64,000 nt of DNA from an uncultured bacterium (GTDB taxonomy: Bacteria; Bacteroidota; Bacteroidia; Bacteroidales; Bacteroidaceae): positions 6,115 to 70,114 of the forward strand of contig CAJMNM010000015.1 in the NCBI GenBank assembly GCA_905214795.1. The letters are read 5' to 3'. Under the pieces are notes generated by a model. That model was not told the origin of the DNA. It made no database searches and was given only the letters and a program-made list of their open reading frames with translations. Numbering within the stretch: the stretch's first letter is position 1; each line of letters starts with the position of its first letter. Of this stretch, positions 52,474-61,053 are shown piece by piece. Made by a program: the position numbers and the translations under genes.

Positions 52474-52511
52474 TTTATCTGTTCCTGTAAGAAAAAGCCG
52501 ATAATCTTCCT

Positions 52512-52519
52512 TACCTTTG
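52512..52519 (+). promoter_or_regulatory. -7 box (TACCTTTG) of the AraC regulator gene
   Basis: TACCTTTG 22 nt upstream of the ATG, without a -33 match. Operator copies 2 and 3 lie 39-74 bp upstream, so the gene may be autoregulated. Confidence 0.5.
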
Positions 52520-52541
52520 TGAGTGTAATCAAAAGAACAGT

Positions 52542-53441
52542 ATGGAAGAGACATTATTGGATATAAAAACGATTGCCGAATATGACGACATGCTCGGCGT
52601 GGAAACCCTGCATCCACAAGTCAGTGTGATAGACCTTTCGAAAGTCAGCCCCATGCGCCACATGCGGCACACGTTCAGCTTTTATGTGGTATTCCTGAAA
52701 GATGAGAAAAACTGCGAACTGATTTATGGTCGCCAACGGTATGATTATCAGAAAGGCTCGGTGGTCTGTTTGGCTCCGGGGCAGGTTATCGGTATTGAGG
52801 ACACGGGCGAGGAGTTCCATCCACAGGGTTATGCACTATGTTTTCACCCTGACATTATTCGCGGCACAAATCTAGGGCGTAACATCAAGGAATATACGTT
52901 CTTCTCTTACAAAGTGAATGAGGCGTTGCACTTGTCGGAGCGTGAACGCCATATTTTCATAGACTGTCTGATGAAGATACAGGAAGAACTCCAGCATCCC
53001 ATTGACCGTATGAGCAAGCGGCTGATAGCTAATAATATAGAGCTGCTGCTCAATTATTGCCTGCGTTTCTATGAACGCCAATTTATTACACGGCAGGATG
53101 CCAATCTCGATATTCTGACCCGCTTCGAGGCATTGCTTGACAACTATTTCACAGGCGATAATGCCATGCAGAAAGGGCTACCCACTGTGAAGTATTGTGC
53201 CGGAGAATTGTGCCTTTCGTCCAACTACTTCGGTGATTTGATTAAGAAAGAGACCGGAAAGACAGCATTGGAGTATATCCAAAATAAAATAATGGGTATT
53301 GCCAAAGAAAAATTGCTGGTACCTTCCAATTCCATCAGTCAAATAGCATACAGTCTTGGTTTTCAATATCCACAGCACTTTACTAGGGTGTTCAAGAAAC
53401 TGACGGGATATACTCCTAATGAATACAGACTTATCGGATAA
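52542..53441 (+). CDS. AraC-family transcriptional regulator
   Basis: A 299-residue regulator. An N-terminal cupin-like sensing domain (about 25-160; RQRYDYQKGSVVCLAPGQVIGIEDTGEE) precedes a C-terminal double helix-turn-helix (about 200-299): TVKYCAGELCLSSNYFGDLIKKETGKTALEYI and NSISQIAYSLGFQYPQHFTRVFKKLTGYTPNEYR, the latter the AraC signature. It is divergent from the six-gene redox operon and is the obvious candidate to control it, helped by three operator-like repeats between them. The signal is unknown; an electrophile or small aromatic is plausible. The inverted repeat copy B begins 7 nt after the stop. Confidence 0.93.
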   Translation: MEETLLDIKTIAEYDDMLGVETLHPQVSVIDLSKVSPMRHMRHTFSFYVVFLKDEKNCELIYGRQRYDYQKGSVVCLAPGQVIGIEDTGEEFHPQGYALCFHPDIIRGTNLGRNIKEYTFFSYKVNEALHLSERERHIFIDCLMKIQEELQHPIDRMSKRLIANNIELLLNYCLRFYERQFITRQDANLDILTRFEALLDNYFTGDNAMQKGLPTVKYCAGELCLSSNYFGDLIKKETGKTALEYIQNKIMGIAKEKLLVPSNSISQIAYSLGFQYPQHFTRVFKKLTGYTPNEYRLIG

Positions 53442-53448
53442 TAGTAAT

Positions 53449-54108
53449 TCTCCATGATGTTCGGTTTTTTCAGACAAATATACAACGGGGTTGAACCTGC
53501 CGTGGTAACTTTCGGTTACGTTGGGTAGATTTCGTACACATCCGGTCACATTTTGTTGCTTTCCGTATCGTCTTTCCGCTTTACGGCAATGCGCACAGGG
53601 GTGAAGAAAGGAAATATCGCGCACGTGCGCCCATGCATTTTCCCTATATAGGTATTTTTTCACTTTTTGGTCTTACTCCTTCACAATGCCATTCAAACAG
53701 CAGACTTCCAGATTGTTAAGTGTGAAGGGTTATCCTTCACATCTCCTTCACCGGTCCTTCACAGCGGATAAATTTTTCCGAAACGCATACGGTTACGAGT
53801 TTTTTTCCGTACGGTTACGGATTCAATCCTGCACTTTATGAATTATTTTCCCCACTGTTACGGTGAAACCCGTAACCGTATCGGAATATTTTTCTGCACG
53901 GTTGCGGTCCCGACGGTAGGCTTTTTGTCCGGATTTCTTAATGAGAACGAAAAGTATGGTCTGATTTTTTGACTTTTTGGCCGGTCATTCACAGGAAATG
54001 AGCAAAAGAAGGACTTTAACCGCTTTGTGAAGGATGACCCTTCACACGTATTGTTCAGAAAATAAGTATGTTATGTGGTAATGTGAAGGGGTGAAGGACT
54101 TTTTTTGT
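53449..54108 (-). repeat. Dispersed ~660 bp repeat, copy B (inverted relative to copy A)
   Basis: Read on the minus strand it aligns with 15889-16555 along its length. Shared elements: hairpins TGTGAAGG/CCTTCACA at 54026-54046 and 53721-53741, the CCGTAAC-type motif zone between them, the KKYLYRENAWA-coding stretch near 53663, TATATTTG (53483-53476) and the ATGGAGA edge (53455-53449). It sits in the araC-ino1 intergenic region. On the plus strand, CEGVKDFF then a stop can be read near 54080, matching CEGVKEFF beside copy A. The remaining 54109-54264 is AT-rich with no gene. Confidence 0.85.
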
Positions 54109-54264
54109 GAACTTTAAATGGTTGATATACTGCGTGCTTTCTCTGTCTGAATAAAAGCGTTTTTATTCTGTTTTTATGATTTTACGGGTTATTTCAGTTA
54201 TTGCTTTTTGTTGCTAAAATATTTACATGTCACTCATAGAAATGTACCCTCAAAAAAATAAAAA

Positions 54265-54297
54265 ATCCCTTCCATACAAGCGAAATATGGAAGGGAT
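54265..54297 (-). terminator. Terminator after the inositol-phosphate synthase gene
   Basis: ATCCCTTCCATA (54265-54276) pairs with TATGGAAGGGAT (54286-54297). On the minus strand a T-rich run follows. Confidence 0.88.
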
Positions 54298-54326
54298 GCG
54301 AAAATGTCGTTTTGTTATTTTAGTTT

Positions 54327-55616
54327 TTAATCCAGATAGTCAGCCTCTTTTTCTCCAATCATTTCACGGATTGTTTTCTTGAAGAGTCTCCACTGTGCGA
54401 ACAGGTCGTGTTCCGGTTCGTGTTCATGGTCGTGCATCGGGCTCTTGCAGAAGAATGACAGCCATGTCTGTATGCCACAACGGTTTGCGCGTGCGGCCAA
54501 ATCGGCAAACAGAACAAGGTCGAGCGCAATAGGTGCTGCCAGGATGGAGTCGCGGCAGAGGAAGTTAACCTTTATCTGCATAGGATAGTCCATCCAACCA
54601 AAAATATCAATATTATCCCAAGCTTCCTTGTTGTCTTTGCGGGGCGGATAATAGTTGATTCGCACTTTATGATAAACGTTACCGTAGAGGTCCGGATATT
54701 TTTCCGGCTCGAAGATATTTTCGATAACAGACAGCTTGCTGACTTCTTTGGTCTTGAAGTTGTCCGGGTCGTCTAAAACCTCGCCGTCGCGGTTTCCCAG
54801 AATATTGGTAGAGAACCATCCGCTGACACCAAGCATACGGGTCTTGAACATTGGGGCAAGCACAGTCTTCATCAGTGTCTGTCCGCTCTTGAAGTCTTTG
54901 CCGGCGATAGGAACATTCTGTTGTTTTGAGAATTCCCACATGGCAGGAATGTCTACGCAAAGGTTGGGCGCACCCATGATGAATGGCGCTCCTTCGGCAA
55001 TGGCCGCATAGGCATAACACATACTTGGTGAGATGTGAGCGGTGTCGTTGGCTTTCATGGCCTGTTCGAGTGACGCTAACGAAGCGTGAACTTCGCTTTC
55101 CGGAATATAGATTTCCGTACTGGCAGCCCATAATACGGCAATACGTTCGCAGTGGTTGGCTGCTTTGAAATTGCGGATATCTTCACGCAATTGTTCAACC
55201 ATATCCCAGCGGGTGGCTGTGTTTTTGATGTGGGTTCCGTTCAGACGCTTGGCCCAGTTGTGGTCAAAAGCAGCCGGCATGGGTTTGATGGCCTCAAGCT
55301 CATCTTTTACTTTACAAATGTCTTTGTCTTTAAGTACTTCGGCGTAGCATGCGGCTTCATAAGCGTTTTCGGGGAAAATGTCCCATCCGCCGAATACAAT
55401 GTCTTCCAGTTTTGTCAGTGGAACGATGTCTTTAATGAGTTTTTCTACACCGTCTTGTGTTTTCATTTTGGCCATTTGGCTGATTGAACCGATAGGTTTG
55501 GCCAGCCCCTTACGAGCTGCTAAAACACCGGTAATCATTGTTGTGGCCACGGCACCACCTACGCCAACTACCAAAATACCTAATTTTCCGTTAGCTTGCG
55601 CTATTTGTTTTTCCAT
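54327..55616 (-). CDS. ino1: Myo-inositol-1(3)-phosphate synthase
   Basis: A 429-residue NAD-dependent lyase/isomerase that converts glucose-6-phosphate to inositol-phosphate. The NAD loop is LGILVVGVGGAVATTMITG. Later come the conserved VLWAASTEIY, GAPFIMGAPNLCVDIPAMWEF, IAGKDFKSGQTLMKTVLAPMF with catalytic lysines, and WFSTNILGNRDGEVLDDPDNFKTKE. In Bacteroides this enzyme feeds inositol phosphoceramide lipids. No lipid-assembly genes such as a phosphatidylinositol-phosphate synthase lie beside it here. It is divergent from an AraC gene and has its own promoter and terminator. Confidence 0.95.
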   Translation of the reverse strand: MEKQIAQANGKLGILVVGVGGAVATTMITGVLAARKGLAKPIGSISQMAKMKTQDGVEKLIKDIVPLTKLEDIVFGGWDIFPENAYEAACYAEVLKDKDICKVKDELEAIKPMPAAFDHNWAKRLNGTHIKNTATRWDMVEQLREDIRNFKAANHCERIAVLWAASTEIYIPESEVHASLASLEQAMKANDTAHISPSMCYAYAAIAEGAPFIMGAPNLCVDIPAMWEFSKQQNVPIAGKDFKSGQTLMKTVLAPMFKTRMLGVSGWFSTNILGNRDGEVLDDPDNFKTKEVSKLSVIENIFEPEKYPDLYGNVYHKVRINYYPPRKDNKEAWDNIDIFGWMDYPMQIKVNFLCRDSILAAPIALDLVLFADLAARANRCGIQTWLSFFCKSPMHDHEHEPEHDLFAQWRLFKKTIREMIGEKEADYLD

Positions 55617-55667
55617 AATTTTGATTTCCTTTCCCTTTTTATTTTAATTAAGGCATTTCCGTGGCTG

Positions 55668-55699
55668 CAAAGATTGTTTTTTATTTTCATTTTTACAAA
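55668..55699 (-). promoter_or_regulatory. Promoter of ino1
   Basis: On the minus strand, TTTG (55699-55696), 20 nt, AATCTTTG (55675-55668), one mismatch from consensus. Leader of about 45 nt. Confidence 0.65.
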
Positions 55700-55793
55700 T
55701 TGAGAGTGTGTTAATTTTATAAACCATTTGGAAAATAGGTTAAATGGAACATCTTTTAAGAGAAAAAAGCCGTTGGCGAAGCTTTCCCTTTTA

Positions 55794-55801
55794 TAACTTT
55801 G
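55794..55801 (+). promoter_or_regulatory. -7 box (TAACTTTG) of the second AraC gene
   Basis: TAACTTTG with GTTG (55772-55775) 18 nt upstream; it lies 26 nt before the ATG. Confidence 0.5.
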
Positions 55802-55827
55802 CATAATTCTATGTTAGAAATAATTAT

Positions 55828-56721
55828 ATGAGACGATCTGAGGAATATACTTTTGAAACTTTAAAAAACTATGCAGATTTTTATGACGATGAATTGGCTA
55901 TATTGACCCAGGTAAATATTCAGAATAAGCATCCGGTAAAAGTGAATTGGGTTACGATGGTACTTGTCACATCCGGCAATTCTGTCTGTTTAATCAATGA
56001 TGTGGCTCATCATGTTACAAAGTATGATCTTTTAATATGTATGCCCAATCAGATACTGGATATGATGGATGCAAGTGATGATTTTCAGTTTTCCTGTCTT
56101 TGTATTTCGCGTCGTATATTGGAACAGATAGAAACTTATTCATCATATACATGGGATATGATTACTTTTTTGCATAGTCATCCGGTTCTGAAATTGAACG
56201 AAAAAGAAAGTAATCATTTCTCTTATTATTATGAGCTGTTTCGTGAAAAGCTTCAATACCAGCGTGCTTATTATCATTACGAGTCAATGCGCTGCCTGCT
56301 TCAGGCATTTATGTATGACTTTTATGAGGTGCTGGACCGTTTTGTCGCCATTGATCAGTTACAATATTCTTCGGGGAAGAATTTATTTCGCAATTTCCTT
56401 AATATCATGTCTGATATGTATCCCAAGAACAGGTCGGTAAGTTTCTATGCGGATAAATTGCATGTGACATCAAAATATCTTTCGGCCGTATGTAAAGCCA
56501 ATAGTGGCATGACGGCCTCGGACTTGATAAATAAAGCGGTTATGCGTGATATAGCACAATTGCTGGTTTATTCGACGAAGAGTATCAAGGAAATTATGAT
56601 AGAACTGGATTTTCCTTCATTATCGTTTTTCGGCAAATACGTGAAAAAACATTTTGGTGTAGGGCCGAAAGAGTTTCGTGCGATACAATCAGCCAAGCAT
56701 GACGTCGAGAACCATCATTAG
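55828..56721 (+). CDS. AraC-family transcriptional regulator
   Basis: A 297-residue regulator with a cupin-like N-terminal domain (about 20-150; NWVTMVLVTSGNSVCLINDVAHHVTKYDLLICMP) and an AraC-type DNA-binding C-terminus (about 195-290; VSFYADKLHVTSKYLSAVCKANSGMTASDLINKAVMRD and KSIKEIMIELDFPSLSFFGKYVKKHFGVGPKEFR). Target genes are unknown; the divergent ino1 gene is the nearest candidate. Its last 33 nt overlap the 3' end of the convergent ZIP transporter gene, so no terminator separates them. Confidence 0.92.
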   Translation: MRRSEEYTFETLKNYADFYDDELAILTQVNIQNKHPVKVNWVTMVLVTSGNSVCLINDVAHHVTKYDLLICMPNQILDMMDASDDFQFSCLCISRRILEQIETYSSYTWDMITFLHSHPVLKLNEKESNHFSYYYELFREKLQYQRAYYHYESMRCLLQAFMYDFYEVLDRFVAIDQLQYSSGKNLFRNFLNIMSDMYPKNRSVSFYADKLHVTSKYLSAVCKANSGMTASDLINKAVMRDIAQLLVYSTKSIKEIMIELDFPSLSFFGKYVKKHFGVGPKEFRAIQSAKHDVENHH

Positions 56722-57468
56722 TGCGAAGCCTAAAGCGAACCCTATGGTGCCGAGGTTTGAGTGTGAACCTTCGGAGGCTTCGGGTATCAGTTCTTCAACA
56801 ACCACATAAATCATGGCACCGGCAGAAAATGCCAGCAGATAGGGCAGGATGGGAGTGACATAAGCTGCCAGCATCAGTGTCATGATGGCTCCGACGGGTT
56901 CTACGATGCCGCTTAATGTTCCGATAAGAAAAGCGCGCATTTTGCTGTTACCTTCATTAAGCAAAGGCATGGAAACGATGGCGCCTTCAGGAAAGTTTTG
57001 AATGGCGATACCCGCAGAAAGGGCTATCGCGCCCGACATTGAAAGGCAGACCTCGTCGGTAAGCGCTCCCGCCAGTGCTACGCCTACCGCCATCCCTTCG
57101 GGGAGGTTGTGAAGGGTTACGGCCAGGGTGAGCATGCTGGTACGTGAGAGTTTTGTATGGGGGCCTTCAGGAGATTTATTATCCATGTGCAGATGTGGAA
57201 TGATACGGTCCATCAGCAGCAAAAACGCTATTCCGCACAGGAAACCTGTGACTGCCGGCAATATGCGTGTCAGTCCGTCTGTTCCGCTCATTTCCATTGA
57301 TGGAATCAACAACGACCAGACTGATGCCGCCACCATGACTCCGGAGGCAAAGCCCAGCAGTGTTTTCTGTAATAAGGCCGGAATCCTGTTACGCATCAGA
57401 AATACGCAGGCCGCTCCCAAGGCCGTGCCCATAAAAGGTAGCATTAGTCCAAGTGTCAGTCCGTTCAT
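56689..57468 (-). CDS. ZIP-family divalent metal transporter
   Basis: A 259-residue membrane protein with about eight helices. A His-bearing loop (IIPHLHMDNKSPEGPH, about 88-105) precedes the metal-site helices: TLHNLPEGMAVGVAL (HNxPEG) and IQNFPEGAIVSMPL, with VVEELIPEASEGSH near the end. This pattern is that of ZupT/ZIP importers for zinc, iron or manganese. Its 3' end overlaps the convergent AraC gene by 33 nt. It lies upstream of nothing obvious; the gap to ansA is 67 nt. Confidence 0.92.
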   Translation of the reverse strand: MNGLTLGLMLPFMGTALGAACVFLMRNRIPALLQKTLLGFASGVMVAASVWSLLIPSMEMSGTDGLTRILPAVTGFLCGIAFLLLMDRIIPHLHMDNKSPEGPHTKLSRTSMLTLAVTLHNLPEGMAVGVALAGALTDEVCLSMSGAIALSAGIAIQNFPEGAIVSMPLLNEGNSKMRAFLIGTLSGIVEPVGAIMTLMLAAYVTPILPYLLAFSAGAMIYVVVEELIPEASEGSHSNLGTIGFALGFALMMVLDVMLG

Positions 57469-57535
57469 GTGAATGTGTTTTTAATGTGTGAATGTTGTTT
57501 GTTGAAGTTTTTTAGAGGGCTTTATAGACTTAATA

Positions 57536-58585
57536 TTAATAATCTTCGTCAATTGTTATTTCACCGGCAAGATTAGTATTCATAAGACGGCGTATTTCTT
57601 CGGGCGGAAGGTCGTGTCCCAACAGAAACATCAGTTTGGTAAGCGCACATTCCGGCGTACTGTCATATCCGCTTATCACACCGGCATCGAGTAATTGTCG
57701 TCCGGTGGTGTATCGTTCCATTTCTACACCGCCGGCCTGGCATTGTGTGATGTTGACAATGATGATGCCGCGTTCTGTAGCTTTCCGGATAAGTTTGATG
57801 AGCCATGGCTTTTGTGGTGCGTTACCCGAACCAAAAGTTTTCATAACGACGGCTTTCAAGCCTTCTACCTTAAATACAGAAGTAATGATGCTTTCCTGGA
57901 TACCCGGGAAAAGAGTTAATACAACCACGTTGGTATCGAACAGGCAATGTGCTTTCAGCGGTTTCGTCGGGTCGGGACGCCGTATGCGCATATTTTCATA
58001 CTTAATGTGAATGCCGCTATGAGCCAGGCATGGATAATTATATGATCTGAAAGCATTAAAGTTTTCGGCATTGATTTTTGTAGTTCGGTTACCACGCATC
58101 AATTCACGCTCAAAGAAAATACAGACCTCGGGTACGGTTGGAGTGCCGTCGGCGTTTTTAGCCAATGCAATTTCAATGGCTGTGATGAGATTTTCTTTTC
58201 CGTCAGTACGGAGCATACCCATGGGGAGTTGCGAGCCTGTAAGGATAACCGGCTTTGAAAGATTTTCCAGCATGAAACTCATGGCAGACGCGGTATAGGC
58301 CATTGTGTCTGTGCCGTGAAGAATAACGAAACCGTCATATTTGTCATAGTTGTTTTGTATGATGCGCACCAGTCTGGCCCAATGGTGAGGCTCCATGTCT
58401 GAAGAGTCGATAGGCGGCTCGAAAGAATAGGTGTTGATATGGCAGTTGAATCGTTTGAGTTCCGGAACCAACTGGAGCAAATGGTCAAAGTTGAAACTTT
58501 CTAAAGCACCGGTTTCCGGATTTTCTATCATACCGATAGTTCCGCCCGTATAGACTAATAAAACCGAGGGTATATTATCTTTCAT
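57536..58585 (-). CDS. ansA: Type I (cytoplasmic) L-asparaginase
   Basis: A 349-residue enzyme that hydrolyses asparagine to aspartate and ammonia. VLLVYTGGTIGMIEN supplies the first catalytic Thr (about T16) and the adjacent GTIG turn. GFVILHGTDTMAYTASAMSFML gives the second Thr/Asp/Lys motif, and VILTGSQLPM follows. No signal peptide is present, so it is the low-affinity cytoplasmic form. It has a perfect promoter upstream. A ZIP transporter gene lies 67 nt downstream and could be co-transcribed. Confidence 0.95.
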   Translation of the reverse strand: MKDNIPSVLLVYTGGTIGMIENPETGALESFNFDHLLQLVPELKRFNCHINTYSFEPPIDSSDMEPHHWARLVRIIQNNYDKYDGFVILHGTDTMAYTASAMSFMLENLSKPVILTGSQLPMGMLRTDGKENLITAIEIALAKNADGTPTVPEVCIFFERELMRGNRTTKINAENFNAFRSYNYPCLAHSGIHIKYENMRIRRPDPTKPLKAHCLFDTNVVVLTLFPGIQESIITSVFKVEGLKAVVMKTFGSGNAPQKPWLIKLIRKATERGIIIVNITQCQAGGVEMERYTTGRQLLDAGVISGYDSTPECALTKLMFLLGHDLPPEEIRRLMNTNLAGEITIDEDY

Positions 58586-58610
58586 GTGGTAAATCGTCTT
58601 GTAGTTTGTA

Positions 58611-58642
58611 CAAATATAGTGAATGGCAAGCGCAGAGACAAA
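58611..58642 (-). promoter_or_regulatory. Promoter of ansA
   Basis: On the minus strand, TTTG (58642-58639), 20 nt, TATATTTG (58618-58611): a perfect match. Confidence 0.8.
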
Positions 58643-58838
58643 CGAAAAACCTTGTTTTTGACGTTTGGATGCGCAGACTCACATCCTATATCTTACAAAA
58701 ATAATCAAAAAAGCCGAATTATCAATCATTTGTTTTCAAACAACGTTAATGAAACATGTGAACTTTTAATATTTTGTTGATAAATGGGCTGTTTGGAAAC
58801 TGTCATCTGACAAAAATAAGGTTACTTTTTTTTATAAG

Positions 58839-58879
58839 AAACATTCCTGTGCAAGAACTATCATTGCACAGGAATGTTT
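58839..58879 (-). terminator. Hairpin downstream of yeiH
   Basis: A perfect 16-bp stem (58839-58854 with 58864-58879) 35 nt past the yeiH stop. The T-run lies on the plus strand side before it, so termination on the minus strand may be imperfect. 58643-58838 holds nothing recognised. Confidence 0.65.
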
Positions 58880-58913
58880 CCGGTTTGTTTGATGTTTTGA
58901 CAGATTGATTCTT

Positions 58914-59969
58914 TTAAGCCAGGTATTTAGCGATGAAATAACCGCCAAATACTAACCATATATATAACAGTCCGGCCAGATAAAATGGTTTGGCTCCGGC
59001 TTGTTTGAATTTATCGAAACTGGTTTCAGCACCGAGAGCGGTCATGGCCATGGTGAGCAGGAATGTGTCGAAGTTGTTGATGAAACTGATACTGCTTGCC
59101 ATGATTTCAGACGGAATGAATGTGATGGTCTGTAACCATGAGTTGATACCGATTACGAGTAGAAATCCGAATGCGAACCAAGGTATGGTGATTTTGCTTT
59201 TTGCTGTTGTCCCGTCGGCATTCTTACGTTTGCGTGAAAGGAATAAACTCATGATAACAAGTACGGGCGCCAGCAGCATGACGCGAATCATCTTTGTAAT
59301 TGTAGCTGCATCGGCAACGTGACCTCCGGCCGCATCAATGGCGTTACCTGCTCCTACGACATGGGCAACTTCATGAAGCGTGGAACCGGTGTATATGGCC
59401 CAACCCTGATCGTCAAGTCCGGACATAATGCCGGAACGGTAGAGAATGGGGTATAAGAACATTGATAATGTACCGAAAATGACAACTGTTGAGACCGCTA
59501 CGGCTGTTTTATGTGGAGCACATCTTACAACCGGTTCCGCACCAAGCACAGCAGCGGCTCCGCAAATGGCGCTTCCTGTCGCGGTCATCAGCGCGGTTTC
59601 GCCGTCGACCTTGAGCAACCGGCCGAGTATGATACCCAGGATAATCGTACCTGTGACAATGATGAGGTCTGCTGTGATGGCCGGTAAACCAATTGCGACT
59701 ACTTGTTGGAATGTCAGTTTGAAACCGTAAAGCACAACACCGGCACGTAGAACTTGTTTGGAGCAGAATTTTATACCCGGAACCCATGTCTCAGGTAACT
59801 TGTTGCGTAAACTGTTGGCATAGAGCATACCAAGGATTATACCTACAATTAGCGGACTGAATGATAGACTTTTAACAAATTCAAATTCAGCTATATAAAA
59901 CGCAGAGAATGAAAAAAGTACAATCAACAGAATGCCATGAAGCACATCACCTTTGTTTTCTTTAAACAT
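58914..59969 (-). CDS. yeiH: YeiH family putative sulfate exporter
   Basis: A 351-residue membrane protein with about ten helices. Family motifs are SFSPLIVGIILGMLYANSLR, QVLRAGVVLYGFKLTFQQV, and ATGSAICGAAAVLGAEPVV with the conserved ICG. VAHVVGAGNAI and the FGFLLVIGINSW region also match UPF0324. Relatives export sulfate or sulfonate-derived products. The LysR gene is 141 nt upstream in the same direction; LysR-YeiH pairing is common, so that regulator probably controls it. A TACCTTTG box lies 38 nt upstream. Confidence 0.9.
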   Translation of the reverse strand: MFKENKGDVLHGILLIVLFSFSAFYIAEFEFVKSLSFSPLIVGIILGMLYANSLRNKLPETWVPGIKFCSKQVLRAGVVLYGFKLTFQQVVAIGLPAITADLIIVTGTIILGIILGRLLKVDGETALMTATGSAICGAAAVLGAEPVVRCAPHKTAVAVSTVVIFGTLSMFLYPILYRSGIMSGLDDQGWAIYTGSTLHEVAHVVGAGNAIDAAGGHVADAATITKMIRVMLLAPVLVIMSLFLSRKRKNADGTTAKSKITIPWFAFGFLLVIGINSWLQTITFIPSEIMASSISFINNFDTFLLTMAMTALGAETSFDKFKQAGAKPFYLAGLLYIWLVFGGYFIAKYLA

Positions 59970-60006
59970 AATTTTATCAGTTTTTGTTATTTTTTGTTTT
60001 CGGAAA

Positions 60007-60014
60007 CAAAGGTA
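60007..60014 (-). promoter_or_regulatory. -7 box (TACCTTTG) of yeiH
   Basis: The minus strand reads TACCTTTG; no -33, as expected if the LysR regulator activates it. Confidence 0.5.
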
Positions 60015-60110
60015 TATGTTTTTTATAGATACTGTATATTTAAAATAGTTATTGCGTATAACATAAGTTTATACCTGACAATGAACTGTTTTGGTATCCG
60101 GATATGAATC

Positions 60111-61007
60111 TTACAGGCTGTTTTCACACTTGTGCAGATAGGTCAGGAATTTTTCGGTAAGGCCGCTTTCCTGTCCTTGGCGTTGGACAATATGAAAAAC
60201 TCTTTGTAGTGGAAGGTCCTTTATTTCAACAATTTTCAGTTGGCCGTTCAGAATTTCCTGATGGACAGATCTGATTGATAATATTCCCATGGCGTCATAT
60301 CTGGAAATAAAACGTTTTATGCTTTCTGAATTGCCCAACTGAGCTATTACGTGCAAAGTGTTTTCAGGTATACCTTTGTGTTGCAGGGCTGAATGCCATA
60401 CCGCAAGTGTGCCGGAGCCCGGCTCTCTGAGTACCAATGGGATGGTGGAGAGCTCGTCGGTTGTGATTTCTTCTTTTCGGGCTAGACTGCCGTTGGCTCG
60501 TACGACGGCAACCAATTCGTCTTTCAGCCATGCGGTATAATGGAGTGGTAATTGTCTGCTGATACCTTCTACTAATCCCAAATCAATATCGTGTCGTATT
60601 AACGCTTCTTCTACTTCCGTGGTATTGCCGTTAAGAAGCAAAAGATTGATGTCCGGATGGCGTGTGGCGAAATCTGCCAATGCGGCGGGCAGTATGTATT
60701 GGGCAATTGTTGTACTTGCGCCTATTTTCAGCTCGCCGGCATATTCGCCCCGCAAACGTTTCATTTCGAAATCCAGTGTATCGTATTGTTCCAGTATCCT
60801 TTCCGCATGCTCAAGCAATGTGCTTCCTGCTTTTGTCAGAATCAGCCTTCCGTTGGTGCGTTCAAAAACACGTTGGCCGTATTCCGACTCAATTTCTTTG
60901 ATGTGTCGGGTGACAGCCGGTTGGGAGATACACATTTCGTCGGCCGCTTTGGTAAAACTTAAGTGGCGTGCGGTGGAACGGAAAACTTTCAGGCGGAAAT
61001 CAGACAT
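60111..61007 (-). CDS. LysR-family transcriptional regulator
   Basis: A 298-residue regulator. The N-terminal winged helix (FRSTARHLSFTKAADEMCISQPAVTRHIKEIE) is the LysR signature. A linker helix leads to a co-inducer-binding domain (about 90-295; GELKIGASTTIAQYILPAALADFATRHPDINL). It resembles CysB/CbbR-type or YeiE-type members that respond to sulfur or carbon metabolites. It lies 46 nt after cysQ and 141 nt before yeiH, so it probably links sulfur metabolism with export. Confidence 0.93.
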   Translation of the reverse strand: MSDFRLKVFRSTARHLSFTKAADEMCISQPAVTRHIKEIESEYGQRVFERTNGRLILTKAGSTLLEHAERILEQYDTLDFEMKRLRGEYAGELKIGASTTIAQYILPAALADFATRHPDINLLLLNGNTTEVEEALIRHDIDLGLVEGISRQLPLHYTAWLKDELVAVVRANGSLARKEEITTDELSTIPLVLREPGSGTLAVWHSALQHKGIPENTLHVIAQLGNSESIKRFISRYDAMGILSIRSVHQEILNGQLKIVEIKDLPLQRVFHIVQRQGQESGLTEKFLTYLHKCENSL

Positions 61008-61053
61008 GGGCGTGCAGTTTGGATAGGAAAGACCGGGATGGAATGACGGTTGT

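Noticed and set aside
53178..53663. 161-codon minus-strand frame starting MKKYLYRENAWAH
   Set aside because: Beyond the first ~20 codons it drifts in frame relative to copy A and then runs antisense through the AraC gene; only the short conserved start is kept as a finding.
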